Assembly (NCBI RefSeq): GCF_900142015.1
Contig: NZ_FQZN01000005.1
Span: 183,186 to 247,185 of the forward strand
Length of the DNA: 64,000 nucleotides
From: Bacteroides stercorirosoris
GTDB lineage: Bacteria > Bacteroidota > Bacteroidia > Bacteroidales > Bacteroidaceae
Direction: 5' to 3'
The position numbers were made by a program, and so were the translations under genes. Shown piece after piece: positions 17,637-26,874 of the stretch (position 1 is the stretch's first letter; every line of letters starts with the position of its first letter). The notes under the pieces were generated by a model that did no database searches, had not been told where the DNA came from, and saw only the letters and a list, made by a program, of their open reading frames with translations.

Positions 17637-17654
17637 TACTTTTGCACAAATATA
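17637..17654. promoter_or_regulatory. Back-to-back promoters for the transferase and rdgB
   Basis: TACTTTTG (plus, 17637-17644) and TATATTTG (minus, complement of 17647-17654) lie side by side, so RNA polymerase binding for the two directions must overlap. The leftward leader would be only about 8 bases. Confidence 0.5.
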
Positions 17655-17678
17655 CAACGATAAATAATACCAATTATT

Positions 17679-18263
17679 ATGAAAAGAAAATTTGTATTTG
17701 CCACAAACAATGCACACAAATTGGAAGAGGTTACCGCTATTTTAGGCAACAGGATAGAACTTCTTAGCTTGAAAGACATTAACTGCCACGTGGACATTCC
17801 CGAAACAGCGGATACTTTAGAAGGAAATGCCTTATTGAAAGCCCAATACATCTTTGAAAACTATCAGATAGATTGTTTTGCCGACGACACCGGACTGGAA
17901 GTAGAAGCACTGAACGGAGAACCCGGAGTATACTCTGCACGCTATGCCGGAGACGGACATAATGCAGAAGCAAATATGCTGAAACTTTTGCATAATATGG
18001 AAGGAATGGAAAACCGGAAGGCTCAATTCCGCACAGCATTCGCACTGATTATCGATGGAAAAGAACATCTGTTCGAAGGTGTCATAAAAGGGGAAATAAT
18101 AAAAAGCAGACGAGGTAATTCCGGTTTCGGATATGACCCGATATTTGTTCCCGAAGGTTATTCGCAGACTTTTGCTGAAATGGGTAATGATCTGAAAAAT
18201 AAAATCAGTCATCGTGCCATAGCTACCAACAAACTCTGCAAATTTCTCAATAGCATACAATAA
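17679..18263 (+). CDS. rdgB: Non-canonical purine NTP pyrophosphatase (RdgB/HAM1)
   Basis: This 194-residue cytoplasmic enzyme hydrolyses dITP, ITP and XTP to the monophosphate, keeping deaminated purines out of nucleic acids. Signature blocks are [12 protein letters not shown] at the N-terminus, [20 protein letters not shown] in the centre with the catalytic acids, and [11 protein letters not shown] followed by SHRAIA near the end. The length is typical. It has its own promoter and is followed by a hairpin at 18276-18322. Confidence 0.96.
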   Translation: MKRKFVFATNNAHKLEEVTAILGNRIELLSLKDINCHVDIPETADTLEGNALLKAQYIFENYQIDCFADDTGLEVEALNGEPGVYSARYAGDGHNAEANMLKLLHNMEGMENRKAQFRTAFALIIDGKEHLFEGVIKGEIIKSRRGNSGFGYDPIFVPEGYSQTFAEMGNDLKNKISHRAIATNKLCKFLNSIQ

Positions 18264-18275
18264 ACCCATAAATAT

Positions 18276-18322
18276 AGAGTTATTAGTTTGTAAGCAATAC
18301 ACTTACAAACTAATATAACTCT
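18276..18322 (+). terminator. Strong stem-loop after rdgB
   Basis: AGTTATTAGTTTGTAAG pairs with the complementary run at 18302-18320 across a short loop, with one bulged base. It lies 8 bases before the next start codon. It is either the rdgB terminator or a leader structure for the downstream gene; no clear T run follows. Confidence 0.5.
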
Positions 18323-18329
18323 GACTTTT

Positions 18330-20360
18330 ATGAGATTTTCATATATACTCTTATTCAGTTTATTCGCTTTTCTGCCTGTCAGTGCACAAAATGCAATAGG
18401 AGAGTGGCAGACTTATCTTTCTTATCACAACCCTACCCGTAGCGAAGTTATAGGAAACAAACTCTTCATTATTGCCAATGGTGGTTTATATGCTTATGAC
18501 AAAGACGACACTAGCATCCATACCTACTCCAAATCTTTTCCTTTAAGCGATACGGAAATATCTTATATAGCTTACCAGTCTGTTTACAAAATATTAATCA
18601 TCATTTATTCCAATGCCAATATTGACTTATTAGAGAATGAGGAATACGTTTATAATCTGCCTGATTATAAAAATAAGAATATAACACAGGATAAGTCCGT
18701 CAATCATGCCTGTTTCTATAAAGAATCTGCTTATTTATCCACAGCATCGGGCATTCTGTGCGTCAACCTGAAAAAGCGGGAAATCAGCAATTATTATGCA
18801 CTGAATAAAAATGTCCTGGCGTGTAATGTTTCGGATGGAAAACTTTATGCAGCTACTTCCGACGGATTGTTTGCAGGATTATTGACAGACAACCTGCTGG
18901 ACATTAATAACTGGGAGAAAGTATCGGATGATACATCCGAATTTCTTTCTAAATACCGGGACATTCCTTTTAAAGAAGAGGTACCGGAAAACATAATTCC
19001 TAACAGTCCTGTACGAAACTATCCTTATTTCATGAATTTTACCGGCGAAAGATTATTAATAGCCGGAGGCGGACATATAGCAAACAGGCTTGAACGTCCC
19101 GGAACCATCATGACATTCGAAGATAATATCTGGAAAAGTTTTCAGGAAGAAGGTATCAGTGAACAAACTAAACTTCGGTATGATGACATCAATTGTGTAG
19201 TTCAGGATTTTCAGGATAAGACACATCACTTCGCCGCATCGGCCGGTGAAGGTATCTATGAATTCAGAGACGGAAGATTTGTAAACTGGTATAGTATGCA
19301 CAATTCCCCACTTGAAAGTGCATTGCCTGATGAACCTTCGAAAAACAATTATGTACGTGTGAACGGACTTATATATGATAAAGAAGATAACCTTTGGATG
19401 GTAAGTTGCGGTGTTGCTAAAAATCCGGTACAGGTATTAAGAAAAAATGGAAGTTGGGTAAGTCTCAATTACCCGGAAGCGACGGAAAGAAGTAACTTCG
19501 GACGCACCATCTTCGATAAGAGGGGCTGGCTATGGGCCACTTCTTCACGTATAGAATCGGGAGGAGTATTCTGTCTGAATTATAACGGAACGATAGAAGA
19601 TACTTCGGATGACCAGCATAAATTCATCACCCAGTTCACTAATCAAGACGGAACGATTCTGGAACAACTGGCAGTTTATTGCATTGCCGAGGATAAGGAA
19701 GGCGCTATCTGGATAGGTACTAACAAAGGACCTTTGGTGCTGAATAATCCTTCGCGTTATTTCAACGATAATTTCTATTGCACACAGATTAAAATACCTC
19801 GCAACGATGGGAGTGACCTGGCTGATTTCTTATTAGTGAACGAAGCAATCAATGCCATTGCAGTGGATGGTGCCAACCGTAAATGGATAGGGACGGCAGC
19901 CAATGGAATCTATCTGTTGAGCGCGAACGGAATGGAAACCGTTCACCACTTCACGGAAGAGAACAGTCCGCTACTTTCCAATAGTATTGAATCTATCGCC
20001 ATACATCCCCGCACAGGCGAAGTCTTTATCGGAACAGGGAAAGGGTTGGTTTCCTATCAAAGTGACGCGACAGAGGCTGAAAATAGCTTTAAAGAAAGCA
20101 ATGTACGCGCTTATCCTAATCCTGTAAGACCGGACTATGATGGAGTGATTACCGTAACAGGTATGGTTTATGACAGTGACGTGAAGATTGTGGATACCGC
20201 AGGCCATCTCATCTACCAAGGTACTTCCTTAGGCGGACAATTTACCTGGAACGGAAGAAATAAACAAGGTAAAAGAGTATCTACGGGAATTTATATGGTG
20301 CTTGCTGCGGATAGTGAAGGAAAAGAGGGGGTGGTTACCAAAATAGCATTTGTAAGATAG
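18330..20360 (+). CDS. PorZ-like beta-propeller protein with T9SS-type C-terminal domain
   Basis: The protein has 676 residues: a signal peptide (to about residue 19, VSAQ), a two-component-regulator-type beta-propeller with repeated W-x-GT blocks (AIWIGTNKGPLVLNN, RKWIGTAANGIYLLS), and a final beta-sandwich of about 85 residues starting YPNPVRPD with an N-G-R-NKQGKRVSTGIYMV block. That last domain is the type A C-terminal sorting fold of the type IX secretion system, and PorZ itself has this layout. No other T9SS gene is visible in the window. Outer-membrane or surface location is inferred. Confidence 0.75.
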   Translation: MRFSYILLFSLFAFLPVSAQNAIGEWQTYLSYHNPTRSEVIGNKLFIIANGGLYAYDKDDTSIHTYSKSFPLSDTEISYIAYQSVYKILIIIYSNANIDLLENEEYVYNLPDYKNKNITQDKSVNHACFYKESAYLSTASGILCVNLKKREISNYYALNKNVLACNVSDGKLYAATSDGLFAGLLTDNLLDINNWEKVSDDTSEFLSKYRDIPFKEEVPENIIPNSPVRNYPYFMNFTGERLLIAGGGHIANRLERPGTIMTFEDNIWKSFQEEGISEQTKLRYDDINCVVQDFQDKTHHFAASAGEGIYEFRDGRFVNWYSMHNSPLESALPDEPSKNNYVRVNGLIYDKEDNLWMVSCGVAKNPVQVLRKNGSWVSLNYPEATERSNFGRTIFDKRGWLWATSSRIESGGVFCLNYNGTIEDTSDDQHKFITQFTNQDGTILEQLAVYCIAEDKEGAIWIGTNKGPLVLNNPSRYFNDNFYCTQIKIPRNDGSDLADFLLVNEAINAIAVDGANRKWIGTAANGIYLLSANGMETVHHFTEENSPLLSNSIESIAIHPRTGEVFIGTGKGLVSYQSDATEAENSFKESNVRAYPNPVRPDYDGVITVTGMVYDSDVKIVDTAGHLIYQGTSLGGQFTWNGRNKQGKRVSTGIYMVLAADSEGKEGVVTKIAFVR

Positions 20361-20416
20361 AAGATTATCCTAATCTTTTAAATATTTAGGGAGAAAAGCC
20401 TTTTCTTATCTTGCAG

Positions 20417-20941
20417 TTCTTTCATCCCTCGTCAACTGCCCTGTCCATCGACTTTCCGGCTGAAAGTATCTCCTGAAGGAATGTTTTTTGGCTTTCAGCC
20501 AATACCTTCCGATAAACAACGGATTAGTTGGCAAGGGGGCAGTTCTTGTGTAAATACGTACAAGAAAAGAAGCAATGTTTTAACGGTTATCATTGCTTCT
20601 TTTATCCCAAAACAAGCAATGATATTGATTGATAAACACTACTTAATAGGATTGGATAACGCATCTATATATCCAATGTCTCCCATCTATATATCCAGCG
20701 CCTCCCATCTATATATCCAACACATACGGTCTATATCTCCAACACCGTGAAACACGTGAACTTTCCCACACAAAAAGTTTCTATATGGAATAGCACTTAT
20801 TTTTTTAGCGTTACTTATTAAACATGAAACGTCCCGTGCTTGTAGTATCGACTGAAGACTGAAAGTAGAAAAATTCTTTCTTCAGGAGATACTTTCAGCC
20901 GGAAAGCCGATGGACAGGGCAGTTGACGAGAGATGAAAGAA
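20417..20941. repeat. 525-bp element bounded by 62-bp inverted repeats
   Basis: The segments 20417-20478 and 20880-20941 are reverse complements with two mismatches in 62 (core CGTCAACTGCCCTGTCCATCG). The inside holds no credible gene; an 89-codon frame at 20481-20750 overlaps the tandem repeats and has no recognisable features. The structure suggests a non-autonomous mobile element. I did not find a clear target duplication. Confidence 0.6.
20662..20741. repeat. Four 22-bp tandem repeats
   Basis: CATCTATATATCCA begins at 20662, 20684 and 20706, and a weaker copy (GGTCTATATCTCCA) at 20728. The spacing is exactly 22 bp, two turns of the helix. The array lies inside the inverted-repeat element. 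Confidence 0.7.
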
Positions 20942-21019
20942 GTGAAGGAAAGTAAGAACACTTGCAACTTTAATGTTGGCAAGTGCAAAGTAAGTATATA
21001 AGCATTGTTAGAAAAATGG

Positions 21020-21071
21020 CGCCCTTACAAGCTATGTAAAAACACTTGTAAGGGCGAATTGTCATTCGCCC
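21020..21071. repeat. Two overlapping hairpins beyond the nadA stop
   Basis: CGCCCTTACAAG (21020-21031) pairs with 21045-21056, and GGGCGAAT (21052-21059) pairs with 21064-21071. The stems share 21052-21056, so only one can form fully at a time. It may end nadA or PorZ-gene transcripts, or be a dispersed repeat related to the GCCCTTACAGGGC palindromes at 11.9 kb. Confidence 0.45.
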
Positions 21072-21108
21072 GGAGTGCACCAAGCGAATTCATATCTTAT
21101 CTATCGGA

Positions 21109-22047
21109 TCATAATCCCAGCTTTGCCGAAATCTCCAGCATCCTCTTGATAGGCTTCACCGCTTTCTCAGCAATTTCAGGATCTACTGTTATCTCCGGTG
21201 ATTCGTCTTTCAGGCAATTATAAAGCTTTTCCAGCGTATTTAGCCTCATGAAGCTACATTCATTGCAGGCACACGTACTATCGTTAGGAGGAGCCGGAAT
21301 AAACGTTGTCTGCGGGCATTTCTTCTGCATCTCATGAAGAATACCCGATTCGGTGGCAACAATATACTTCTTTTCGGGATGATTCACCGCATATTTCAGC
21401 AGAGCTGCCGTAGAACCTACCACATCAGCCAACTTCAGAACTACGCTCTTACATTCGGGATGTGCCAAGACCACTGCATCGGGATGCTGCGCTTTCAGTT
21501 CAACAATCTTTTCAACCGAGAATTGTTCGTGTACATGGCATGCACCGTCCCATAATAACATATTGCGCCCGGTGATAGAGTTGATATAATTCCCCAGGTT
21601 TCTGTCCGGACCAAAGATTATTTTCTCATCTTTGGGGAAGCTTTCCACTATTTGCTTTGCATTGGTGGAAGTCACCACGACATCCGTCACCGCTTTCACG
21701 GCGGCCGTCGTATTCACGTATGATATCACCGTATATCCGGGATGCTCTTTGACAAACTGACTGAATTCATCCGCCGGACAACTGTCCGCCAACGAACAAC
21801 CGGCAGCCATGTCAGGCACCAGCACCTTCTTCTTCGGACAAAGCACCTTGGCTGTTTCGCCCATGAAGTGGACGCCGCACATCACAATGATGTCCGCTTC
21901 CGTCCGTGCCGCCCATTGTGCCAATGCCAGACTGTCGCCAACGTAATCGGCTATGTCTTGTATTTCCCCCTTCTGGTAGTAGTGCCCCAGAATAATCGCA
22001 TTCTTTTCCTTTTTCAGTTGCTTGATAGCTTCTATGAGATTATCCAT
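21109..22047 (-). CDS. nadA: Quinolinate synthase A
   Basis: This 312-residue cytoplasmic [4Fe-4S] enzyme condenses iminoaspartate with dihydroxyacetone phosphate to quinolinate in NAD synthesis. The three cluster cysteines are visible in MCGVHFMGE, DGACHVHEQF and NECSFM; the N-terminus has ILGHYYQ. The start MDNLIEAIKQ at 22047 fits the family better than the 25-residue extension from 22122. Its partner nadB is 10 kb away on the same strand. A minus-strand promoter element TAACTTTG at 22263-22270 implies a leader of about 210 bases. Confidence 0.96.
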   Translation of the reverse strand: MDNLIEAIKQLKKEKNAIILGHYYQKGEIQDIADYVGDSLALAQWAARTEADIIVMCGVHFMGETAKVLCPKKKVLVPDMAAGCSLADSCPADEFSQFVKEHPGYTVISYVNTTAAVKAVTDVVVTSTNAKQIVESFPKDEKIIFGPDRNLGNYINSITGRNMLLWDGACHVHEQFSVEKIVELKAQHPDAVVLAHPECKSVVLKLADVVGSTAALLKYAVNHPEKKYIVATESGILHEMQKKCPQTTFIPAPPNDSTCACNECSFMRLNTLEKLYNCLKDESPEITVDPEIAEKAVKPIKRMLEISAKLGL

Positions 22048-22571
22048 AATTATATTTTTTATTTCTCTTTCTAATTTAAAAATCCTTTGATAGTAATGAT
22101 AGGCTGTTAATAGTGTCGACAAGTTAATACGATTTTTCTTGCCGGAGAAGTTATTAGTATGAGATAAAACTTTATTCGTACGTTATCAACGGGCAAATAA
22201 GATATATATCTCTTGATAATAAGCCATCTATAAAACTCCATTAACAGCTTGTTGATAAAGTGCAAAGTTAATAACTTTATAGTTATAAACCGGTGTAATA
22301 GGGCTGAAAAATGTGTTTATATAACCTCGGAAAGTTTCTCTTAACTTTTTTGGAATGTTCATTCCGGTGGGTGCATATACGTTGTTTTGAATATTGCAAG
22401 AATTATTTTTGAATTTCTTTCCCGTTTGTTTTGACAGCTTTTCAACGGTTATTAACAGGGATGTGAACGGAAAGAAGTATCTTTGTGGGCAGGAAATAAA
22501 AAGATAACATATAAGTAGGTAGTTTGTTCCGAACTTGTGTGTTTTGTCCGTAACAAAAGAATATAACTGTC
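22048..22571. other. Intergenic region with divergent promoters
   Basis: AT-rich, no gene seen. The likely nadA -7 element (TAACTTTG, minus) is at 22263-22270 and the methyltransferase -7 element (TATCTTTG, plus) at 22478-22485. Several GTTGATAA/TTATCAAC-like words recur, but no clear operator was defined. Confidence 0.5.
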
Positions 22572-23099
22572 ATGCGTAAACTAAAGATAACCGAACTGAA
22601 CCGTATTAGTGTAGAGGAATTTAAGGAAGCTGAAAAGTTGCCTTTGGTGGTGGTATTGGATAATATCCGCAGTCTTCATAATATAGGTTCTGTGTTCCGT
22701 ACTTCGGATGCTTTTCGGGTAGAATGTATCTATTTATGTGGCATAACAGCCACTCCCCCCCATCCTGAAATGCATAAAACGGCTTTGGGAGCTGAATTCA
22801 CCGTGGACTGGAAGCATGTTGATAACTGTGTTGAAGCGGTTGATAACCTCAAAAAAGCAGGTTATACGGTTTATTCCGTAGAACAGGCTGAAGGCAGTGT
22901 CATGCTGGATGAACTGGTGCTGGATAAGGCTGGGAAGTATGCTGTGGTTATGGGAAATGAGGTGAAAGGAGTTCAGCAGGAGGTTATTGACCATTCCGAT
23001 GGATGTATTGAGATACCCCAATATGGTACGAAACACTCATTGAACGTATCTGTAACTGCCGGTATCGTTATCTGGGATTTATTCAAGAAACTGAAATAA
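22572..23099 (+). CDS. SpoU/TrmH-family RNA 2'-O-methyltransferase
   Basis: This is a 175-residue single-domain SPOUT methyltransferase. The three family motifs are present: LDNIRSLHNIGSVFRTSDAF (motif 1), VMGNEVKGV (motif 2) and IPQYGTKHSLNVSVTAGI (motif 3). These form the knotted SAM site. The protein has no N-terminal RNA-binding extension, as in short TrmL/TrmH-like forms. The likely substrate is tRNA ribose, but the position cannot be told from sequence. It has its own promoter at 22478-22485. Confidence 0.93.
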   Translation: MRKLKITELNRISVEEFKEAEKLPLVVVLDNIRSLHNIGSVFRTSDAFRVECIYLCGITATPPHPEMHKTALGAEFTVDWKHVDNCVEAVDNLKKAGYTVYSVEQAEGSVMLDELVLDKAGKYAVVMGNEVKGVQQEVIDHSDGCIEIPQYGTKHSLNVSVTAGIVIWDLFKKLK

Positions 23100-23288
23100 C
23101 AGGGTGTTGATAAGTTGTTTGAACTCGGTTCAAACAGTGGTTATTATGTCCTTATCAATAGAGATATAAACAATGGTTCATAGTAGTTTTCAACATAGAT
23201 AAGTATTTGAAATACATGATTTTCTATAATGACTGCTTTCCATTACTAACAGTGTTCTTAACATCATATCAACAGGAGGGTTCAAACT

Positions 23289-24116
23289 ATGAAAAAGGTT
23301 TTATTAATTCTTTTATTCTGTATTTTCCATAGCTGGAATGGTAAAGCGCAAGCAGACTTTTATTCGTTGCAGCCATTGGGCGACAGGTATATTTATGACT
23401 CTGAATATTTTGATGATTCACGTGAATTGCAAGTATACCGGAGTGGGGTAGATGCTACTTTGAAGAGTGATTCATTGTTGACTATCTATGTATTCGATGC
23501 TCAATATCCACCTACTTTCAATTTGTTTTGTTCTACCTTTGAGTTGATTTATCCGGGTATTCCCTGTATAATCGTTGGTATTTCGAATCCTAACAGGCAG
23601 AGTGAATTAACTCCTCCTTATACGGATGCAGAATCGGTAAAGGGGTATGATGATCCTGGGAAGGCTGATTCTTTATTGTTATCTTTGGAAAAGGAAATTA
23701 TTCCTTTTATAAAGAGCAGGTATAATACGGGTTCTCGGAATATACTGGTAGGACATTCGTTAGGCGGAACGTTTGTGACGTATGCTTTACTTAGCAATCC
23801 GGATTTGTTTCAATGCATTCTGTCCGTCTCTCCTAACTATATGTATAGCAGGAAGATGATGATTGATAAACTTTCAGAATTTATTAAAGAGTACAAAGAG
23901 GATAATCAGCTTTATATGTACCTGGCAAACGGGAAGAAGGATAAAATAGAAGAGTCATTTAAGCCTGCCACAGAGGAGGCAATAAAGATTTTATCCGCTT
24001 GTCCGAAGATTGTTTTGAACTATGATTCTTTGAATATAGAAAAACACAGTCATACGATCTTTGAAGGTTATTACAGGGGGCTGTTGGGATTGAAAAACTA
24101 CGTAAATAAGGAGTAG
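23289..24116 (+). CDS. Secreted alpha/beta hydrolase (esterase D/IroE-like)
   Basis: This 275-residue protein has a signal peptide (MKKVLLILLFCIFHSW, cleavage near KAQA). The nucleophile elbow is GHSLGGTF. The mature domain matches the putative esterase family (PF00756): FELIYPGIPCIIVGISNPN for the oxyanion side, and a late His in EKHSHTIFEGYY. Members hydrolyse varied esters, including siderophore esters and S-formylglutathione; the substrate here is unknown. The gene stands alone after a 190-bp gap and is convergent with the DUF4294 gene. Confidence 0.85.
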   Translation: MKKVLLILLFCIFHSWNGKAQADFYSLQPLGDRYIYDSEYFDDSRELQVYRSGVDATLKSDSLLTIYVFDAQYPPTFNLFCSTFELIYPGIPCIIVGISNPNRQSELTPPYTDAESVKGYDDPGKADSLLLSLEKEIIPFIKSRYNTGSRNILVGHSLGGTFVTYALLSNPDLFQCILSVSPNYMYSRKMMIDKLSEFIKEYKEDNQLYMYLANGKKDKIEESFKPATEEAIKILSACPKIVLNYDSLNIEKHSHTIFEGYYRGLLGLKNYVNKE

Positions 24117-24128
24117 GATATTTCTATT

Positions 24129-24734
24129 TTAAAGTTGTCCGCTTTCTACCAGTAAAATAACCCGCTCGGTAAGCGCATCATCTCCTGTGGGATCATATTG
24201 CTTTTTCAGACTGGCACCGAACAGTGCAGCGAAAGTCTGATAGAAACCTGCTTTAAAAGGTCCCATGAAGGCTTTTACCAGTTCGTAACCCGTGGAGTTG
24301 GTTTGGCGGTCCACTAACTTGATCAATAACTTTCCTTGAGAGAAAGAAAGCTTTTTCATGCGTGGAGTATATTGTTCTTTCAGGCTTTTTTCTACCGCTT
24401 TCATGTGTTTCTGACGGCTCTTCTCATCGGGTAAGGTCATCATATATTCGTAAGTTTCAATAACTGCACGGTTGATTTCTTTGGAGATAGGCAATACCTT
24501 TTTTACGTTATATACCAGTCGGTTATATTCATTCAATTGTTTCTTGTTCTTGAATTTGAGAGGTTTGAAAATATAAACGGTAGGTATCTTTATATACGGG
24601 ATAGTGTCTCCTTCGTAAACGCACATAGGAACCAGATATCCTTCGGTTTTTGTTTCCTGAGCCTGGCATAAGGACGTTCCGAACAGAAGGAAGACTGCAA
24701 TGATTAATATGTTAAGCCGTGCGTTCACGGCCAC
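24129..24734 (-). CDS. DUF4294 domain-containing secreted protein
   Basis: The protein has 201 residues, with a signal peptide ending near LCQAQE. The mature protein begins GYLVPMCVYEGDTIPYI and includes a basic helical middle and a GKLLIKLVDRQTNSTGYEL block; these are characteristic of DUF4294. The function is not known; proteins of this family are periplasmic in Bacteroidetes. It is divergent from the HhH outer-membrane protein gene, with about 100 bp between starts. Confidence 0.85.
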   Translation of the reverse strand: MAVNARLNILIIAVFLLFGTSLCQAQETKTEGYLVPMCVYEGDTIPYIKIPTVYIFKPLKFKNKKQLNEYNRLVYNVKKVLPISKEINRAVIETYEYMMTLPDEKSRQKHMKAVEKSLKEQYTPRMKKLSFSQGKLLIKLVDRQTNSTGYELVKAFMGPFKAGFYQTFAALFGASLKKQYDPTGDDALTERVILLVESGQL

Positions 24735-24837
24735 AAAATTAAGTGTTTATCTTCATATTTTGTCTGATTGTCGATGTTTTCCTTGTCTTGTTAACTTATT
24801 TATGGTAATTTCGTGGCTATTAAACTTATTTACACGA

Positions 24838-26844
24838 ATGAAATTACTCAAGTCGGGAGTTTTTCTGAGTATGTTGTTAATAACTCCTGTACTTGAAGCT
24901 CAAAATACAACTGTGTCCCTATGGGAAGAGAACATAGAGCAACTCTCTATGGATGAAGAAGAAAAGAATTGGGAAGATGAACTTGAAGAGCTTTCCAATC
25001 GCCTGCAGGAACCTGTTAATATCAATGTTGCTACTAAACATGAATTAGAGCAATTTCCTTTTCTTTCGGATATTCAGATTGAAAATATCTTGGCTTATGT
25101 GTATATACACGGGCAGATGCAAACCATTTATGAACTGCAATTGGTGGAGGAAATGGATAAGCATACCATCGACTTGCTGTTACCTTTTGTTTGTGTGCAT
25201 CCTGTTGCGGAAAAGAGAGGTTTTCCCCGGTTGAAAAGTCTGTTGAAATACGGTAAACAGGAGGTATTAACCCGGCTGGATGTGCCTTTTTATACCCGTA
25301 AAGGGTATCAGAAAAATTATTTGGGACCTTCGATGTATCATTCCCTGAGATATGGGTATCGGTATGGAGACTATTTGCAGATGGGAGTCACAGCGGAAAA
25401 GGATGCCGGAGAACCTCTTTTTGCCTTGCACAACGGAAAAGGATATGATTACTATTCCATTTACTTTCTGCTTCGTAATCTGGGCAGATTGAAAACACTG
25501 GCTGTAGGTAATTACAAGCTGAGTTTCGGTCAAGGCTTGGTAGTCAGTACGGATTTCCGTTTAGGTAAGACTTATTCGCTTTCGACTCTTGATAACCGTA
25601 GCGGTGGTATCCGGAAACATAGTTCGACGGATGAGTATAATTATTTTCGGGGAGCAGCGGCAACGGTGGAGATTATTCCTGCGCTTCAAATATCCGGTTT
25701 CTATTCCCATCGTTCCATGGATGGGGTAGTGGAACAAGATGAAATCACATCCATTTATAAGACCGGACTGCATCGCACGGAGAAGGAAGCGGAAAAGATG
25801 AACGCTTTCACTTTGCAGTTGATGGGCGGAAATATTAACTACGAAATGAACAACCTAAAAGTAGGATTAACAGGCATTTACTACTTTTTCAGCCATACTT
25901 TTCAACCGGAGTTACGAACCTATGCCAAGTATAATATGCAGGGAAATAACTTCTATAATGCAGGCATAGATTATAAATACCGCTTGAACCGCTTTACCCT
26001 GACAGGTGAAGCAGCTATGGGAAAGCGAGGTTATTCACTGCTAAATCAATTGAAATATAATATATTAACCGGTTATCAACTATCAATTGTTCATAGATAT
26101 TATACCCACGATTATTGGGCTATGTTTGCACGTTCCTTTGGTGAAAGCAGTACGCCGCAGAATGAGAATGGCTGGTATATGGCAGCCGAAGCAGCACCCT
26201 TTGCCCATTGGAAATTCTTTGCTTCACTGGATTTATTTTCCTTTCCCTGGTGGAAATACCGTATCAGTAAACCGTCCCAGGGAGTAGACGCTATGTTTCA
26301 ATCTCTCTATTCTCCCAAACGCAATTTATCCATGTATATCAATTACCGCTATAAGCGCAAAGAAAGAGATGTGGCGGGCACAAACGGGAAAGTCATTCTC
26401 CCTACCTATTATCATCGCCTGCGCTATCGGCTGACTTATTCACCGGATAATCTACAGTTACGAACAACGGTGGATTATAATCATTTTCATTCGCAGGGGC
26501 GGGAGGGGTGCCAGGGTTACCAGCTTACCCAATCCTGCTCCTATGCTTTTTCTTTTCCGCTGAAACTCTCCGTACAAGGCACCTATTTTCACACGGACGA
26601 TTATGATTCCCGCATCTATGCTTCCGAAAAGGGTTTGCTTTACACCTTTTATACTCCGTCTTTCTATGGGCAGGGATTTCGCTTTTCCGCCTGTGCCCGC
26701 TACGATATGAACAAAGCTTTTATGCTTCTTGTTAAGTTCGGACAAACCATCTATCAGGACCGTGAAACCATTGGTTCGGGTAATGACCTGATACAAGGAA
26801 ATAAAAAAGCTGACTTGCAGATGCAGCTTCGTATAAAGATTTAA
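24838..26844 (+). CDS. Helix-hairpin-helix outer-membrane beta-barrel protein
   Basis: The protein has 668 residues from ATG 24838 (MKLLKSGVFLSMLLITPV, a signal peptide ending VLEAQ). Residues about 50-115 contain a ComEA-like helix-hairpin-helix pair (NINVATKHELEQFPFLS and a second half with YIHGQMQTIYELQLVEEMD). The rest alternates aromatic and polar residues and ends in KADLQMQLRIKI, as expected for an outer-membrane barrel. The upstream ATG at 24700 would overlap the divergent gene and lacks a signal peptide. The family is common in Bacteroidetes but has no assigned function. Confidence 0.8.
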   Translation: MKLLKSGVFLSMLLITPVLEAQNTTVSLWEENIEQLSMDEEEKNWEDELEELSNRLQEPVNINVATKHELEQFPFLSDIQIENILAYVYIHGQMQTIYELQLVEEMDKHTIDLLLPFVCVHPVAEKRGFPRLKSLLKYGKQEVLTRLDVPFYTRKGYQKNYLGPSMYHSLRYGYRYGDYLQMGVTAEKDAGEPLFALHNGKGYDYYSIYFLLRNLGRLKTLAVGNYKLSFGQGLVVSTDFRLGKTYSLSTLDNRSGGIRKHSSTDEYNYFRGAAATVEIIPALQISGFYSHRSMDGVVEQDEITSIYKTGLHRTEKEAEKMNAFTLQLMGGNINYEMNNLKVGLTGIYYFFSHTFQPELRTYAKYNMQGNNFYNAGIDYKYRLNRFTLTGEAAMGKRGYSLLNQLKYNILTGYQLSIVHRYYTHDYWAMFARSFGESSTPQNENGWYMAAEAAPFAHWKFFASLDLFSFPWWKYRISKPSQGVDAMFQSLYSPKRNLSMYINYRYKRKERDVAGTNGKVILPTYYHRLRYRLTYSPDNLQLRTTVDYNHFHSQGREGCQGYQLTQSCSYAFSFPLKLSVQGTYFHTDDYDSRIYASEKGLLYTFYTPSFYGQGFRFSACARYDMNKAFMLLVKFGQTIYQDRETIGSGNDLIQGNKKADLQMQLRIKI

Positions 26845-26874
26845 TTAACTTTGCCGTTATAAACCTTGAGAATT

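Noticed and set aside
20662..20741. CRISPR-like array
   Set aside because: The units are contiguous 22-bp tandem repeats with no variable spacers and no cas genes are near.
20481..20750. 89-codon ORF inside the inverted-repeat element
   Set aside because: It runs through the tandem repeats, has no recognisable domain or promoter, and looks like chance.
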